DNA of 64,000 nucleotides from Streptomyces albireticuli (lineage in GTDB: Bacteria > Actinomycetota > Actinomycetes > Streptomycetales > Streptomycetaceae), in NCBI RefSeq assembly GCF_021228125.1, contig NZ_JAJQQS010000019.1, forward strand, positions 62,001 to 126,000. The letters are read 5' to 3'. Made by a program: the position numbers and the translations under genes. The notes below the pieces were generated by a model. The model saw only the letters and a list, made by a program, of their open reading frames with translations. It had not been told where the DNA came from and ran no database searches. Of this stretch, positions 26,104 through 34,330 are shown in pieces. The first letter of the stretch is position 1, and each line of letters starts with the position of its first letter.

Positions 26104-26203
26104 ACGGCGCCGCCCCCTTGTGCCGCCCGCCCCGCCCCGCCCCGAGCCGACGCCGCCGACCGCAGACATCAGGCACCGACACCCTGACCCCACGGGAAAC
26201 ACC

Positions 26204-27238
26204 ATGGAATCACCCACGCTGGCCGGCTGGGTCGGCGACGTCGAGAACTTCACCGGCGACCAGTGGCAGCGCCGACCGGCGGTCTTCGCGCCGGAGGCAC
26301 TCGCCTCGCCGTTCGACCTCGACGAGCTGGACGACGCCTTCGACGGAGGGCTGCTGCGCACTCCCTACCTGGAGATGGTCCGCTCCGACAAGGTCACCGT
26401 CCCGCCCGAGGCCTACACCACCTCACGCGTCGTCAACGGCATCACACACCACGGCTTCGCCGACCGTGCGAAGGTCGTCGGACTCCTGCGCGCCGGGTCG
26501 ACGCTGCTCCTGCGCTGTGTCGACCAGTGGCACCGTCCGACGGGCGATCTGGTGGCGCGACTCTCCGAGGAGCTCGGCCGGCGCGTGGAGGCGTTCTTCT
26601 TCGTCACGCCCGCGGGAAGCCAGGGCCTCGCGGTGCACCGTGACGACGCCGACGTGTTCGTCCTCCAGACGGCCGGGCACAAGACCTGGTACGTCCACGA
26701 CGCGCCGACGGTCGCGGACTGGTCGCTGGGGGAACTCCCGGACGACGAGCACTCCCCGCTGCTCCTGCGCAGCGTCCTCGAGCCCGGCCACGTGCTCTAC
26801 GTCCCGCGCGGCTTCGCCCACCGCGCGGTGGGCGCCGCCGGACTGTCCGCCCACCTGTCGCTGACGGTCCGTGACATTTCCCTCCAGGATCTGCGCACGG
26901 CTCTGGAGCGGAAGTTGTGCGAGGGGCTCGACCTCCCGGCGCGCCCCTTGGGCGAGGCCGCGATCGCCGACGCCTGCGCCACGCTGATCGATCATGTCCG
27001 GGCGAAGCTCGACACGATCGAACCGGGGGACCTGCGGCTGGCCGCACGGACCGCGCAGGCGGCGCGGCGGCCGGTCGCGACGGCGGATGCGGAGGTGGGG
27101 GCGGAGACGCCCGCGCGGACATTGGCCGAGGCGGCCCGGAGCTGGGGAGACGGCGGATCCGGTGCCAAGAGTGCCGGGTCGGCGCCCATCAGCCGTACGT
27201 GGCGCAAGCTCCGTGACGCGGCACGCACCGCGCGCTGA
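26204..27238 (+). CDS. JmjC/cupin_4 Fe(II)/2-oxoglutarate oxygenase
   Basis: A 344-residue cupin_4/JmjC protein of the ribosomal-oxygenase type. The iron triad is visible as H145 and D147 (AVHRDD) and H206 (GFAHRAV); HKTWYVHD follows the first pair. Enzymes of this family hydroxylate side chains of proteins or peptides with O2 and 2-oxoglutarate. It lies 100 bp after the P450 on the same strand, so it is probably part of the peptide operon and may hydroxylate the peptide. Alternatively it is a self-standing hydroxylase of a ribosomal protein. The C-terminal 100 residues are Ala/Arg-rich and of unclear function. Confidence 0.8.
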   Translation: MESPTLAGWVGDVENFTGDQWQRRPAVFAPEALASPFDLDELDDAFDGGLLRTPYLEMVRSDKVTVPPEAYTTSRVVNGITHHGFADRAKVVGLLRAGSTLLLRCVDQWHRPTGDLVARLSEELGRRVEAFFFVTPAGSQGLAVHRDDADVFVLQTAGHKTWYVHDAPTVADWSLGELPDDEHSPLLLRSVLEPGHVLYVPRGFAHRAVGAAGLSAHLSLTVRDISLQDLRTALERKLCEGLDLPARPLGEAAIADACATLIDHVRAKLDTIEPGDLRLAARTAQAARRPVATADAEVGAETPARTLAEAARSWGDGGSGAKSAGSAPISRTWRKLRDAARTAR

Positions 27239-27444
27239 CTCCGATGCCGGCGGCGATACGACACCGACGGGCTCCGGGACGGTGCGGAGGCGGATGGTTG
27301 AGCGTCAACAAGCCGTTTGTACAGGAGAGTTATGGCCGAATCGCCGACGGGTTACTGATGCTTTGAGGCGCCTTTGGGTCGGATCCATAGTGAAGAGCGA
27401 CCGGAAACGGACGCCAGGAGATCGATCCGAAGGGAAAGAAGAAC

Positions 27445-27984
27445 ATGCGCAAGTTACGTGTGATCGCCGCGGCCGCCGCCCTCACGGCCACGGCCGGCCT
27501 CGGGCTGGCCGCACCGGCGGTGGCGGAGCCGGCGGCGGACCCGGTGCCCACGGAGCTGACGTGGGTCGGCCGGGACCCCTCGGCGGCGGTGCCGGACGGC
27601 AAGACGGCCATGTACGACATAGATGTCACGACCGCCCGGATCACCTTCACCGGCTACAAGGACCGGCAGGAGGCGACGCCGGAGCCGGCCGACTCCGCCG
27701 ACCTGCTGACGACGAAGGTCCGCACCCCGCCGGCGAGCAATGACTGCACCTTGTTCGCGAGGATCCCGTTGAAGTTCTACGGTTTCTACGGCGCGGGCCA
27801 GGCGTACAGCGACGAGGGCTGGCCGCACCGGAACAAGATCGACTCCGGTAAGTGGACGTGCCGGGCCACGTACTACGAACAGCGCACGAACTACGGACCG
27901 TTCAGCACCCCGAAGCTGTCCCCGCACACCGAGGCGAAGTTCCGGAGCGGGACGGCGCGGGTGGAGATCGTACGGATCTGGTGA
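27445..27984 (+). CDS. Secreted protein of unknown function with TTA codon
   Basis: A 179-residue protein with a Sec signal peptide (MRKLRVI, then an Ala/Leu core, cleavage near AVAEPA, about residue 27). The mature part has two cysteines (DCTLF and WTCRA) and many aromatic residues (KFYGFYG, CRATYYEQRTNYGPF), compatible with a small beta-rich extracellular fold. No known domain was recognised. Codon 4 is TTA (27454-27456), so it needs the bldA tRNA and should be made late in development. It stands alone between the JmjC gene and a convergent hydrolase gene. Confidence 0.75.
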   Translation: MRKLRVIAAAAALTATAGLGLAAPAVAEPAADPVPTELTWVGRDPSAAVPDGKTAMYDIDVTTARITFTGYKDRQEATPEPADSADLLTTKVRTPPASNDCTLFARIPLKFYGFYGAGQAYSDEGWPHRNKIDSGKWTCRATYYEQRTNYGPFSTPKLSPHTEAKFRSGTARVEIVRIW

Positions 27985-28074
27985 CGGCGCCCGGGCGCCG
28001 GGCCGGGGCCGGCGGCTGATGTCCTGGGTCGTTGAGGCCATGCCACCATCGGCTACCGGTCCGGCGCCACCACC

Positions 28075-28809
28075 TCAGTCGTCGGTCAGCGTGCGGCCGA
28101 GGAGGGGGAGCAGGCGGTCCCAGTGGTGCTGTAGTGCGGAGGGGTCGAAGGCGTCGGTGTCGGACATGGTGAAGCCGTGGACGGTGCCGGGGTAGATCTC
28201 GGAGGTGTGGTCGACACCCGCGGCGTCCAGGGCCTGGTTGAGCTCGCCGAGGGCCTCGGGCGTCAGGTCGCTTTCGGCGTGGCCGAGGTGGACCCGGGCG
28301 GTGAGCGTGGAAAGGAGGTCGCGCAGGCCGTCGGGTCCGCCGGTGCTCACGGGACCGTGGAATCCGGCGACGGCGGCCACCTGGCCGGGGTGGGCCGCGG
28401 CGGTGCGCATCGCCAGGAGGCCGCCTATGCAGTAGCCGGTCACCGCGACCGGTCCGGCGCTCACCTCGGGCCGGGTGGTGAGGAACCTGAGGTAGGCGTC
28501 GGCGTCGCTGAGGATCCGTTCGGTGGTGTGCGCCTCGATCAAGGGCATCAGCTCGGCGAAGACCGCGGTCCGCGCCTCTTCGCCGATGTGCTCGGGAAGT
28601 TCGATCACCGGTGCCGGGCCGTGCCGGTAGAAGGGGTTGGGGGCGAGCACGTAGTACCCGTGCCCGGCCAGCTCGCGCGCCATCTCCCGTAGTACGGGCC
28701 GCAGGCCGAAGCCGTCCGCGTACATCAGCACCCCTGGGTGCCGCTCGCCGTGGTCGGGGAAGGCGGCGAAGGCGTCGGCCCGGCCGTCCGGGGTGGGGAT
28801 CTGCAACAT
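28075..28809 (-). CDS. Dienelactone hydrolase family protein
   Basis: A 244-residue alpha/beta hydrolase of the DLH type. The nucleophile is cysteine C127 in GYCIGG, as in true dienelactone hydrolases. The acid is expected in AESDLTP and the catalytic His in TVHGFTM. It would open lactone or enol-ester rings in aromatic catabolism, or hydrolyse other small esters. The gene is divergent from a MarR regulator with two matched operators between them, so it is probably induced by a small phenolic or oxidant ligand of that regulator. Confidence 0.88.
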   Translation of the reverse strand: MLQIPTPDGRADAFAAFPDHGERHPGVLMYADGFGLRPVLREMARELAGHGYYVLAPNPFYRHGPAPVIELPEHIGEEARTAVFAELMPLIEAHTTERILSDADAYLRFLTTRPEVSAGPVAVTGYCIGGLLAMRTAAAHPGQVAAVAGFHGPVSTGGPDGLRDLLSTLTARVHLGHAESDLTPEALGELNQALDAAGVDHTSEIYPGTVHGFTMSDTDAFDPSALQHHWDRLLPLLGRTLTDD

Positions 28810-28856
28810 CTCGGTGGGAATGGCGGATCTTCCTTCCTTGGGGTTCGCCGAATCAA

Positions 28857-28873
28857 CGTTTGTCTCACTAACG
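28857..28873. promoter_or_regulatory. MarR operator 1 (dlh side)
   Basis: Inverted repeat CGTTTG-TCTCA-CTAACG. It has the same 6-5-6 architecture as the site 41 bp away and differs at one base of the left arm. It lies 48 bp upstream of the hydrolase start, where binding would cover its promoter. Confidence 0.6.
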
Positions 28874-28897
28874 GTTTCGGCGTGGGTGACCGTACAT

Positions 28898-28914
28898 CGT
28901 TAGTCCGGCTAACG
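28898..28914. promoter_or_regulatory. MarR operator 2 (marR side)
   Basis: Perfect inverted repeat CGTTAG-TCCGG-CTAACG, 20 bp upstream of the MarR start. With operator 1, 41 bp away (about four helical turns), it would let one regulator control both divergent genes, including its own. Confidence 0.65.
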
Positions 28915-28934
28915 CAATGGGTAGGATGGGCCCC

Positions 28935-29417
28935 ATGACCAGAGCCGAAGCCGCGGACATGCCCGACGACGCCGCGCGCGAGACGCCCGACCGGCTGCGC
29001 CGGCAGGCGAGCCGGCAGCTGTCGCAGCTGACCGCGCGGTCGGACCGGCTGATCAACGAGGGGCTGGCGCGCGTCGACGCACGCAAGTGGCACTACGCCG
29101 TGCTCGCCTCACTGCAGGACTGCGGGCCGGGCAGCCAGGCGACCCTGAGCGGGCGCACCGGCATCTACCGCAGCGACATGGTCGGCGTGCTCAACGAACT
29201 GGCCGAGCGTGAGCTCGTCGAGCGGGCGCCCGACCCCGACGACCGGCGCCGCAACGTCATTACGATCTCCCCCCGGGGCCGCCGCCACCTGCGCCGCCTC
29301 GACAAGGTCCTGGACGGCCTCCACGACGAACTGCTCGCACCGCTGGATCCGGCCGAACGCGACCAGCTCATGCGACTGCTCACCCGCTTGCTGGACCACC
29401 ACACCCGGACCTCCTGA
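28935..29417 (+). CDS. MarR-family transcriptional regulator
   Basis: A 160-residue winged-helix MarR regulator. The DNA-binding region runs from about residue 50 to 115 (HYAVLASLQDCG, SQATLSGRTGIYRSDMVGVLNELAERELVER, then the wing DPDDRRRNVITISPRG). ATG at 28935 is chosen over in-frame ATGs at 28917 and 28926 because AGGA is at proper distance and the perfect operator ends only 3 bp before 28917. It likely represses the divergent hydrolase gene and itself. The ligand is unknown; there are no obvious sensing cysteines in the dimer helices. Confidence 0.88.
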   Translation: MTRAEAADMPDDAARETPDRLRRQASRQLSQLTARSDRLINEGLARVDARKWHYAVLASLQDCGPGSQATLSGRTGIYRSDMVGVLNELAERELVERAPDPDDRRRNVITISPRGRRHLRRLDKVLDGLHDELLAPLDPAERDQLMRLLTRLLDHHTRTS

Positions 29418-29486
29418 CCCCGTGCGGTGCCCTCCGGTGTCGATGGCGCCCGGGCCGCTCACGCGCCACCCGGGCACCGCGCCGCC

Positions 29487-30038
29487 CTACGGCGCCTTGA
29501 CCGCCTTGAACTCCACGAAGTCGAGGTCGCCCTCGCCGTACTGGTCCTTCCAGTAGAGCGCCTTGTCGCGCGGGAAGGCGGAGGACGCCGCGAAGTACAG
29601 GTACGAGCCGTCCCACCGCGTCTTGACGCGGAACGAGTCCCCGCTGGGCACCAGCATCCAGGGGTTCTGCCGGCAGCTGTCCATCAGGACGATCCGGCGT
29701 TGGTAGGAGTGACACAGCGAGGGCGTGCCGCCCCGGCGCCGGAGTCTGATCTGATATCCCTCACCCCATGTGGAGTTGCCGTCCTTCTCGAAGACGACGG
29801 GTATCCCGCGGTCTCCCGCGCGATCCGTGTAGCGCACCGCGTCCCCTTCCGCGGTGAGCCCGCGGTCGAGCTTCGTGGCCACCAGGTAGTAGGGGACGCC
29901 GGGCTCTACGGGGCCGGGCCCCGCGCCGTCGGCGGCCAGGGCCGGCGGGGGCGCGAGGGATACCGCCAGCATGGCGAGGAAACCGGCCAGGACGGCCGAC
30001 GGACGGACTCTCGGGAGACTTCCTGAAGCGTGCTTCAC
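29487..30038 (-). CDS. Secreted protein, possible beta-trefoil
   Basis: A 183-residue secreted protein. GTG at 30038 follows AAGGAG; the first 35 residues are a signal peptide (basic start, FLAMLAVSLAPPPALAA core and cleavage). The mature 140 residues contain repeated strand-turn-aromatic units (PYYLVATK, GYQIRLRRR, NPWMLVPSGD, GSYLYFAASS, ALYWKDQ) that suggest a beta-trefoil, like small secreted inhibitors or lectins. Two cysteines (SLCHSY, DSCRQN) could pair. I cannot name a family with certainty. It has no co-transcribed partner. Confidence 0.65.
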   Translation of the reverse strand: MKHASGSLPRVRPSAVLAGFLAMLAVSLAPPPALAADGAGPGPVEPGVPYYLVATKLDRGLTAEGDAVRYTDRAGDRGIPVVFEKDGNSTWGEGYQIRLRRRGGTPSLCHSYQRRIVLMDSCRQNPWMLVPSGDSFRVKTRWDGSYLYFAASSAFPRDKALYWKDQYGEGDLDFVEFKAVKAP

Positions 30039-30204
30039 CGGATCGCTCTCCTTCGGAACGGAACGTGTGGCCTTGAGCGGAGTCCGTACGTTCGGCCGAC
30101 CGCCGCCACCGGTACGCCGCTCATGATCTACAACAACCGGCCCGTGACGAAAGGCTTTTGCGTCCGGGGCAGGACGGCGTAAGGGACAGGTGGTGTAATA
30201 AGGG

Positions 30205-30717
30205 ATGCAGTTTTCCGTTCCCGACCGATCTTCCGCCCAGGCTCCGAGGCCCATGCCGGTGAGTGAGGCGGCTCCGTACCCGGTACCCGACGCGGCGGCT
30301 TATCTGACGGGGGAGTGGACCGTCGAGCGCGTCCTGTCCGACCTGGCGGCGGACCGTAGGGGCTCCTTCCGCGGCACGGCGGTGTTCCGGGAGGCCGACG
30401 ACGGCCGGCTGACGCACACGGAGGACGGCGAGCTGTGCTGGGAGGGTGCGGCGAGCGCGGCGGGCCGCACACTGGTGCTGCTCCCGGCCGGGGACGGCAC
30501 CTGTGAGGTCCTGTTCTCCGACGGCCGTTTCTTCCACGACCTGGACCTGCGCACGGGGCACTGGGCGGTCTCCCACCCGTGTGCGGCGGACAGCTACGAG
30601 GGGACGTTCGACGTCGTCTCCCGTGACGAATGGCGGGTGTGCTGGCGTACCACCGGCCCGGCCAAGGACCACTCGCAGCGTTCGGTCTACCGGCGCCGGC
30701 TCGCCCCGGGACGGTGA
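30205..30717 (+). CDS. DUF6314 family protein
   Basis: A 170-residue cytosolic protein. It shows the DUF6314 pattern: YLTGEWTVERVLSDL near the start, FRGTAVFRE, VLFSDGRFFHDLDL and a C-terminal WRTTGPAKDHSQRSVYRR, consistent with a lipocalin-like beta-barrel that may bind a small ligand. The start could be ATG at 30205 or at 30253; the family core begins at about residue 30, so either is possible. The function is not established. It ends just before a 14-bp terminator shared with the convergent gene. Confidence 0.75.
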   Translation: MQFSVPDRSSAQAPRPMPVSEAAPYPVPDAAAYLTGEWTVERVLSDLAADRRGSFRGTAVFREADDGRLTHTEDGELCWEGAASAAGRTLVLLPAGDGTCEVLFSDGRFFHDLDLRTGHWAVSHPCAADSYEGTFDVVSRDEWRVCWRTTGPAKDHSQRSVYRRRLAPGR

Positions 30718-30735
30718 GGGAACACGGGGCCGCCC

Positions 30736-30776
30736 GCCGAAGGGTCGTCCCAGGTGAACTGAGACGACCCTTCGGC
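30736..30776. terminator. Strong bidirectional terminator
   Basis: A perfect 14-bp stem, GCCGAAGGGTCGTC (30736-30749) / GACGACCCTTCGGC (30763-30776), and a further CAG/CTG pairing inside. It separates the DUF6314 gene from the convergent operon that ends at 30791, and marks the left border of the central island. Confidence 0.85.
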
Positions 30777-30790
30777 CGTGCTCGGCCGGC

Positions 30791-32479
30791 TCAGGGAGCG
30801 GTGCGTGGGAGGGGAAGCAGCGGCCACGTGTTCGACAGGCGCATGGCGGACTCCGTCACCGCCGGGTCGGCCGACTTCTCGACCACCTTCTGAAGGAACG
30901 CGTACGCCGCCGCCTCGTACAGCTCGGTCGTCGACCGCAGCCGCGCCGCGGTCGCCTCCCGGCGCAGCTCGGCGCGCTCGGCGGCCGTCGACTCCAGCGC
31001 CCGCGCCCGCTCGGCGGCGGCGACGGCGGCCTCCCGGGCCCGCTCCAGCCGGGCGCGCAGCTCCAGGTGGGAGCGGTAGGAGTCGAGGTACGGATGCTCC
31101 CGCAGCAGGCCGAGCAGGAGGCCGATCCCTCCGGACAGCAGGAGCAGGGCGACGAACATCCAGGTCACGGTGGCCGGTTCGAGGTGCAGGCTGTCCACCA
31201 GCGTCGGAGTCGGCCGGAGGTCCTCCATGCCGGCGACGCCTTCGAGGTCCTTGGGGAGCGGCTGCGGCTCGCGGTGCCGGAAGACCAGCTTGGACCGCAG
31301 GTGGCCGAGGGACCAGGTGGAGAACCCCCAGACCGCCAGCAGCGCGACCGCGGGCAGGTTCACACCCTTCGCCGAGGCGGTGGCCGGCCGGCCGCGCAGA
31401 GCCCGGCCGGCGAGGTGGGGGACGACCACCATGACGACGGCCGCCGAGACGGCGAGCATGCCCGACAGGGCGTCCGACTCGGTGCTGCCGGACCCGTGGA
31501 AGGGCTGGAACGCGATCCAGTAGATCGGCACCTCCACGGCCGCGATGACCAGCAGCAGGCTCCACACCATCCACCGGGGCAGCCCGGGCCGTACGGGCAG
31601 ACCCTCCCACTGGGCGGCGTCGGCCTGCCCGCGCAGATCGGCGTACGGGTCCGCCTGCCGGGTCCCGGTCGGGTCCCGGCGGGTGTCCGCACCGGCCGCG
31701 GCGCCGGTCGCCGGACTCGGATCCAGGCTCTGCCAGTCCTCGTCGTCCGGCCCCTGGGGCGATGCCGCGCCCGGTCGCCGCTTCCCGCGGCTGCCGCCGT
31801 CGCCGTCGTCCGCGTCGTCCCCGTGCGGGTGACCGGGGCCGTCGGTGTCGTCCCCCGGGTGGCCGGGGGTGTGCGCGCGTCCGTTCCTCCGCTCGGGTTC
31901 CTCCGTACCCTCGTCGAGGTCCAGGTCGCCGAACCGGGCGCGCAGCCAGCGTTCCTCCAGTCGCTCCCGGACGCCGTCCCGGAACCGCTCCCAGCGCACG
32001 GCCCGGGCGGCGAGCCGGTCCAGCTGCGCCCGGTTGGTGTCCAGCCAGCGCCGGTTCTCCGCCAGTTGCTCCTCCAGCCGCCGGACCTCGGCCTCGGCGC
32101 CGGCGGCGGCCGAGAGGGTGTTCGCCTCCTGGGCGCGCGCCCGGGCCTCCTCGTCCTCGGCCTCCTCGGCCAGCCGGTCGCGTATGTGGTCGCGCACGGA
32201 TGCCAGCTGGGCGAAGTAGGGTATGCGGTCCCCGCTGCCCAGGACCCACGGATCCAGGGCGCCGGCCTCGGCCGTCCTGGCACCGCGGCGGCGCGCGGCA
32301 CGGAACAGGCGCAGCTGGTCCGGCCGCTCCGGGACCAGGGGAACGCGCTGCGACCCGGTCGGGTACGGAGCGCGGCGGGTGTCGCCCGCGGTCGTGGCGG
32401 GCCCGCGTCGGAAGGGGCGGGCGAACCGCGCCCGGCGGGGCGTGCCCCCGGGGTCAGCGCCGGTAGTCGTCGTGGACAC
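30791..32479 (-). CDS. Four-helix membrane protein with coiled coils
   Basis: A 562-residue membrane protein of no family I recognise. Residues about 95-180 form a charged coiled coil, followed by a disordered Gly/Asp/Pro-rich stretch (about 195-285). There are four transmembrane segments (WMVWSLLLVIAAVEVPIYWI, a second around SGMLAVSAAVVMVVV, LPAVALLAVWGF, and WMFVALLLLSGGIGLLLGLL), and a second coiled coil spans about 465-530. GTG at 32479 follows GGAGGG and overlaps the lipoprotein gene by 26 bp. It is the last gene of a three-gene operon and may anchor a signalling complex with the lipoprotein at the membrane. Confidence 0.7.
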   Translation of the reverse strand: MSTTTTGADPGGTPRRARFARPFRRGPATTAGDTRRAPYPTGSQRVPLVPERPDQLRLFRAARRRGARTAEAGALDPWVLGSGDRIPYFAQLASVRDHIRDRLAEEAEDEEARARAQEANTLSAAAGAEAEVRRLEEQLAENRRWLDTNRAQLDRLAARAVRWERFRDGVRERLEERWLRARFGDLDLDEGTEEPERRNGRAHTPGHPGDDTDGPGHPHGDDADDGDGGSRGKRRPGAASPQGPDDEDWQSLDPSPATGAAAGADTRRDPTGTRQADPYADLRGQADAAQWEGLPVRPGLPRWMVWSLLLVIAAVEVPIYWIAFQPFHGSGSTESDALSGMLAVSAAVVMVVVPHLAGRALRGRPATASAKGVNLPAVALLAVWGFSTWSLGHLRSKLVFRHREPQPLPKDLEGVAGMEDLRPTPTLVDSLHLEPATVTWMFVALLLLSGGIGLLLGLLREHPYLDSYRSHLELRARLERAREAAVAAAERARALESTAAERAELRREATAARLRSTTELYEAAAYAFLQKVVEKSADPAVTESAMRLSNTWPLLPLPRTAP

Positions 32480-33224
32480 GGGCTTTGGCCCTCCCTTCCA
32501 TGATCTCCGTCCAGAAGGCGTCGAACGGCTCGTACTCGCTGGGCTTCGCCTCGCGGCTCATGCCGTAGCCGACCGGGTAGACGTCCATGCCGGACAGCTT
32601 CGGCACCCCTCGGGGGCCGATCAGCTCCTCGACGGCGCTCTTGCGCGCCGCGGGGGTGGAAATGGAATCCGGGGTCAGCGAGAACTCGGGGTCGGCCTGT
32701 TCGAAGTCGCTGACCACGAGCAGGGCCGCGCGGCCGCCCCCGGAGGGCATCGCCTCGGCGGCCCGCGCGAGTCCGCCGAGGATGTCGGACCCGCTTTCGG
32801 TCTCCTGCGCGCACTTCAGCATCGTGCGGGCTCCGGCCACGGCCCGGACCATCGCCTCCTGACGGATGGCCGCCACGTCGTCGGTGCTCTTGGCGGGCGG
32901 ATCGAGGTCCACGTCGCCGACCCGGCACCGGGAGGCCTTGGAGGCGCGGGTGATGGGCGCGAAGGCCATCGTCGCGCAGCCCTGCTTCTTCATGAACGGC
33001 ACGATCGTCGCGTCGAGTTTGGCCTTCGCGTCGAACCCGTCCTTGGCGGAACCGGAGCCCGAGCCGTCCAGGACGGCCGCGCAGGGGGTCTTGAGGGCTT
33101 CGGGCTTCTCCGTGGAGCAGCCGACCGCGGTGAGCAGGGCGGCCAGCGTCAGGGCGGCGACCAGCCGCGCCGGCCGGCGGACACGGGGTGAGTGCGCGCG
33201 CGGAGGTGCGGGGTGGGACGTCAT
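32454..33224 (-). CDS. Lipoprotein, possibly vWA-like
   Basis: A 256-residue lipoprotein: basic N-terminus, hydrophobic helix and the lipobox LLTAVGC with the lipidated Cys at about residue 36. The mature part begins AAVLDGSGSGS, in which an Asp-x-Ser-x-Ser-like pattern recalls the metal-ion site of von Willebrand A domains, and later ALLVVSDFEQ resembles the central vWA strand. Conserved-looking cysteines suggest disulfides. ATG at 33224 (GGAGGAG upstream) overlaps the preceding stop as ATGA. vWA proteins often work with AAA+ ATPases, and one is encoded nearby. The vWA call is tentative. Confidence 0.65.
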   Translation of the reverse strand: MTSHPAPPRAHSPRVRRPARLVAALTLAALLTAVGCSTEKPEALKTPCAAVLDGSGSGSAKDGFDAKAKLDATIVPFMKKQGCATMAFAPITRASKASRCRVGDVDLDPPAKSTDDVAAIRQEAMVRAVAGARTMLKCAQETESGSDILGGLARAAEAMPSGGGRAALLVVSDFEQADPEFSLTPDSISTPAARKSAVEELIGPRGVPKLSGMDVYPVGYGMSREAKPSEYEPFDAFWTEIMEGRAKARVHDDYRR

Positions 33225-34105
33225 CGGGTTCTCCTCCCTCGGTCGGCGGCGGGTCGCGGCCGCTGCCCGGCCGGAGTGTCCGCCCCGTCCCGGCGGGGCT
33301 GTGTGTCGAGGATCTCCAGCGCCCGGGCTACGGCGGGCACGCGGGTGCGGGCCGGCGGGTCCTGCGCCGGGGTGCCGCCGGTGAGCAGCCACGCGTCGAC
33401 GTCGTCCCAGGAGGCGTCGAGCGTGACGCGACCGGGCAGCCAGTGCGCGGGGCGGGCGGTGAACAGCGGGTGGGCCGGTCCGTCCGGGTTCGCCCGAGCC
33501 GCCTCCGGCGTCCGTGCCGTCGGCGGGAACCGGTGCCGCTGTCGTCCGCGTGGCGGCTCCGTCGCCCTTCGGTGCTCCTCCGCCCGGGTCGACCGGACGG
33601 TCAGCCATACCGCGTCCCAGTAGCAGGCGAGGCGCTGGTCGGCCTCGTGGGTGAGGGCGGTGGCCCGTGCGCGGCACAGTTCGGCGTCGGCCCGCCAGGC
33701 CCCGACCATCGCGCCGTAGCGGGCGAGCGCGGCGGGCGAGGGCTCGGCGCGTACGTCGTACTGGGTGACCACGCGCACCGACTCCGCCTGGATCCGGATG
33801 ACCGCCCGCCGCTTCTTCCGCAGCATGCGGGAACGTAACTGGCCGACCGCGCGCAGGGTGCCCGAGTGGACCTCCATCACGAACGGGGTCACGATCTCCG
33901 GGAGGTCCGACGGATCCAAGAGGTCCGGGAGACCGGGGAGATCCGCGTCGTCCGGGCGCGCGCCGGGTTCCCGCGGCGGAGGCACCGGCAGCAGGGGCCG
34001 TAGGCGGGGCGCGTCGAGCCGCCCGCGCCGCCGGGCCCGGAAGGCGGTCAGCCGCCCGAGCCGGGCCCGGCGCGCGGGCCCCCTGATCTGGTCTGTGGTG
34101 ATCAC
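33221..34105 (-). CDS. Unknown protein heading the lipoprotein operon
   Basis: A 294-residue basic protein without signal or membrane helix. It has an Arg-rich start, then a more conserved-looking block at about residues 70-160 (IVTPFVMEVHSGTLRAVGQL, RIQAESVRVVTQYDV, and a helical Ala/Arg segment). The C-terminal part is Pro/Arg-rich and likely disordered. The start is taken as GTG at 34105. Its stop overlaps the lipoprotein start (ATGA), so the three genes 34105-30791 are one operon. I cannot assign a function. Confidence 0.6.
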   Translation of the reverse strand: MITTDQIRGPARRARLGRLTAFRARRRGRLDAPRLRPLLPVPPPREPGARPDDADLPGLPDLLDPSDLPEIVTPFVMEVHSGTLRAVGQLRSRMLRKKRRAVIRIQAESVRVVTQYDVRAEPSPAALARYGAMVGAWRADAELCRARATALTHEADQRLACYWDAVWLTVRSTRAEEHRRATEPPRGRQRHRFPPTARTPEAARANPDGPAHPLFTARPAHWLPGRVTLDASWDDVDAWLLTGGTPAQDPPARTRVPAVARALEILDTQPRRDGADTPAGQRPRPAADRGRRTR

Positions 34106-34241
34106 GATGACGGATTCCCCCTTCTCCGTTTCCCTTGCTCCAGATGGAGGAGGGTAACCGAAGGAAAGCAGAAAGGGAGCCGCAAATTCGACGGATTTCG
34201 GCTCCGGCCGCGCTCCCGCCGAAGTCACCCGGTTGCCGACC

Positions 34242-34264
34242 GGAAAACGACCGGCTTGTTTTCC
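34242..34264. promoter_or_regulatory. Inverted repeat between divergent island operons
   Basis: GGAAAAC (34242-34248) and GTTTTCC (34258-34264), perfect 7-bp arms with a 9-bp spacer, in the 225-bp region between the divergent minus-strand three-gene operon and the plus-strand radical SAM gene. AT-rich dyads like this are rare here; an operator acting on both directions is likely. Confidence 0.5.
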
Positions 34265-34330
34265 CGAAGTGTTTGCGGTGAGCGGGTAATTCCGTTGATA
34301 CTCGATTCCCGTCCACCGGGGGAGGGTGCG

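Noticed and set aside
30736..30776. CRISPR or insertion-sequence end
   Set aside because: Single 14-bp inverted repeat between convergent genes, no direct repeats or transposase; it is a terminator.
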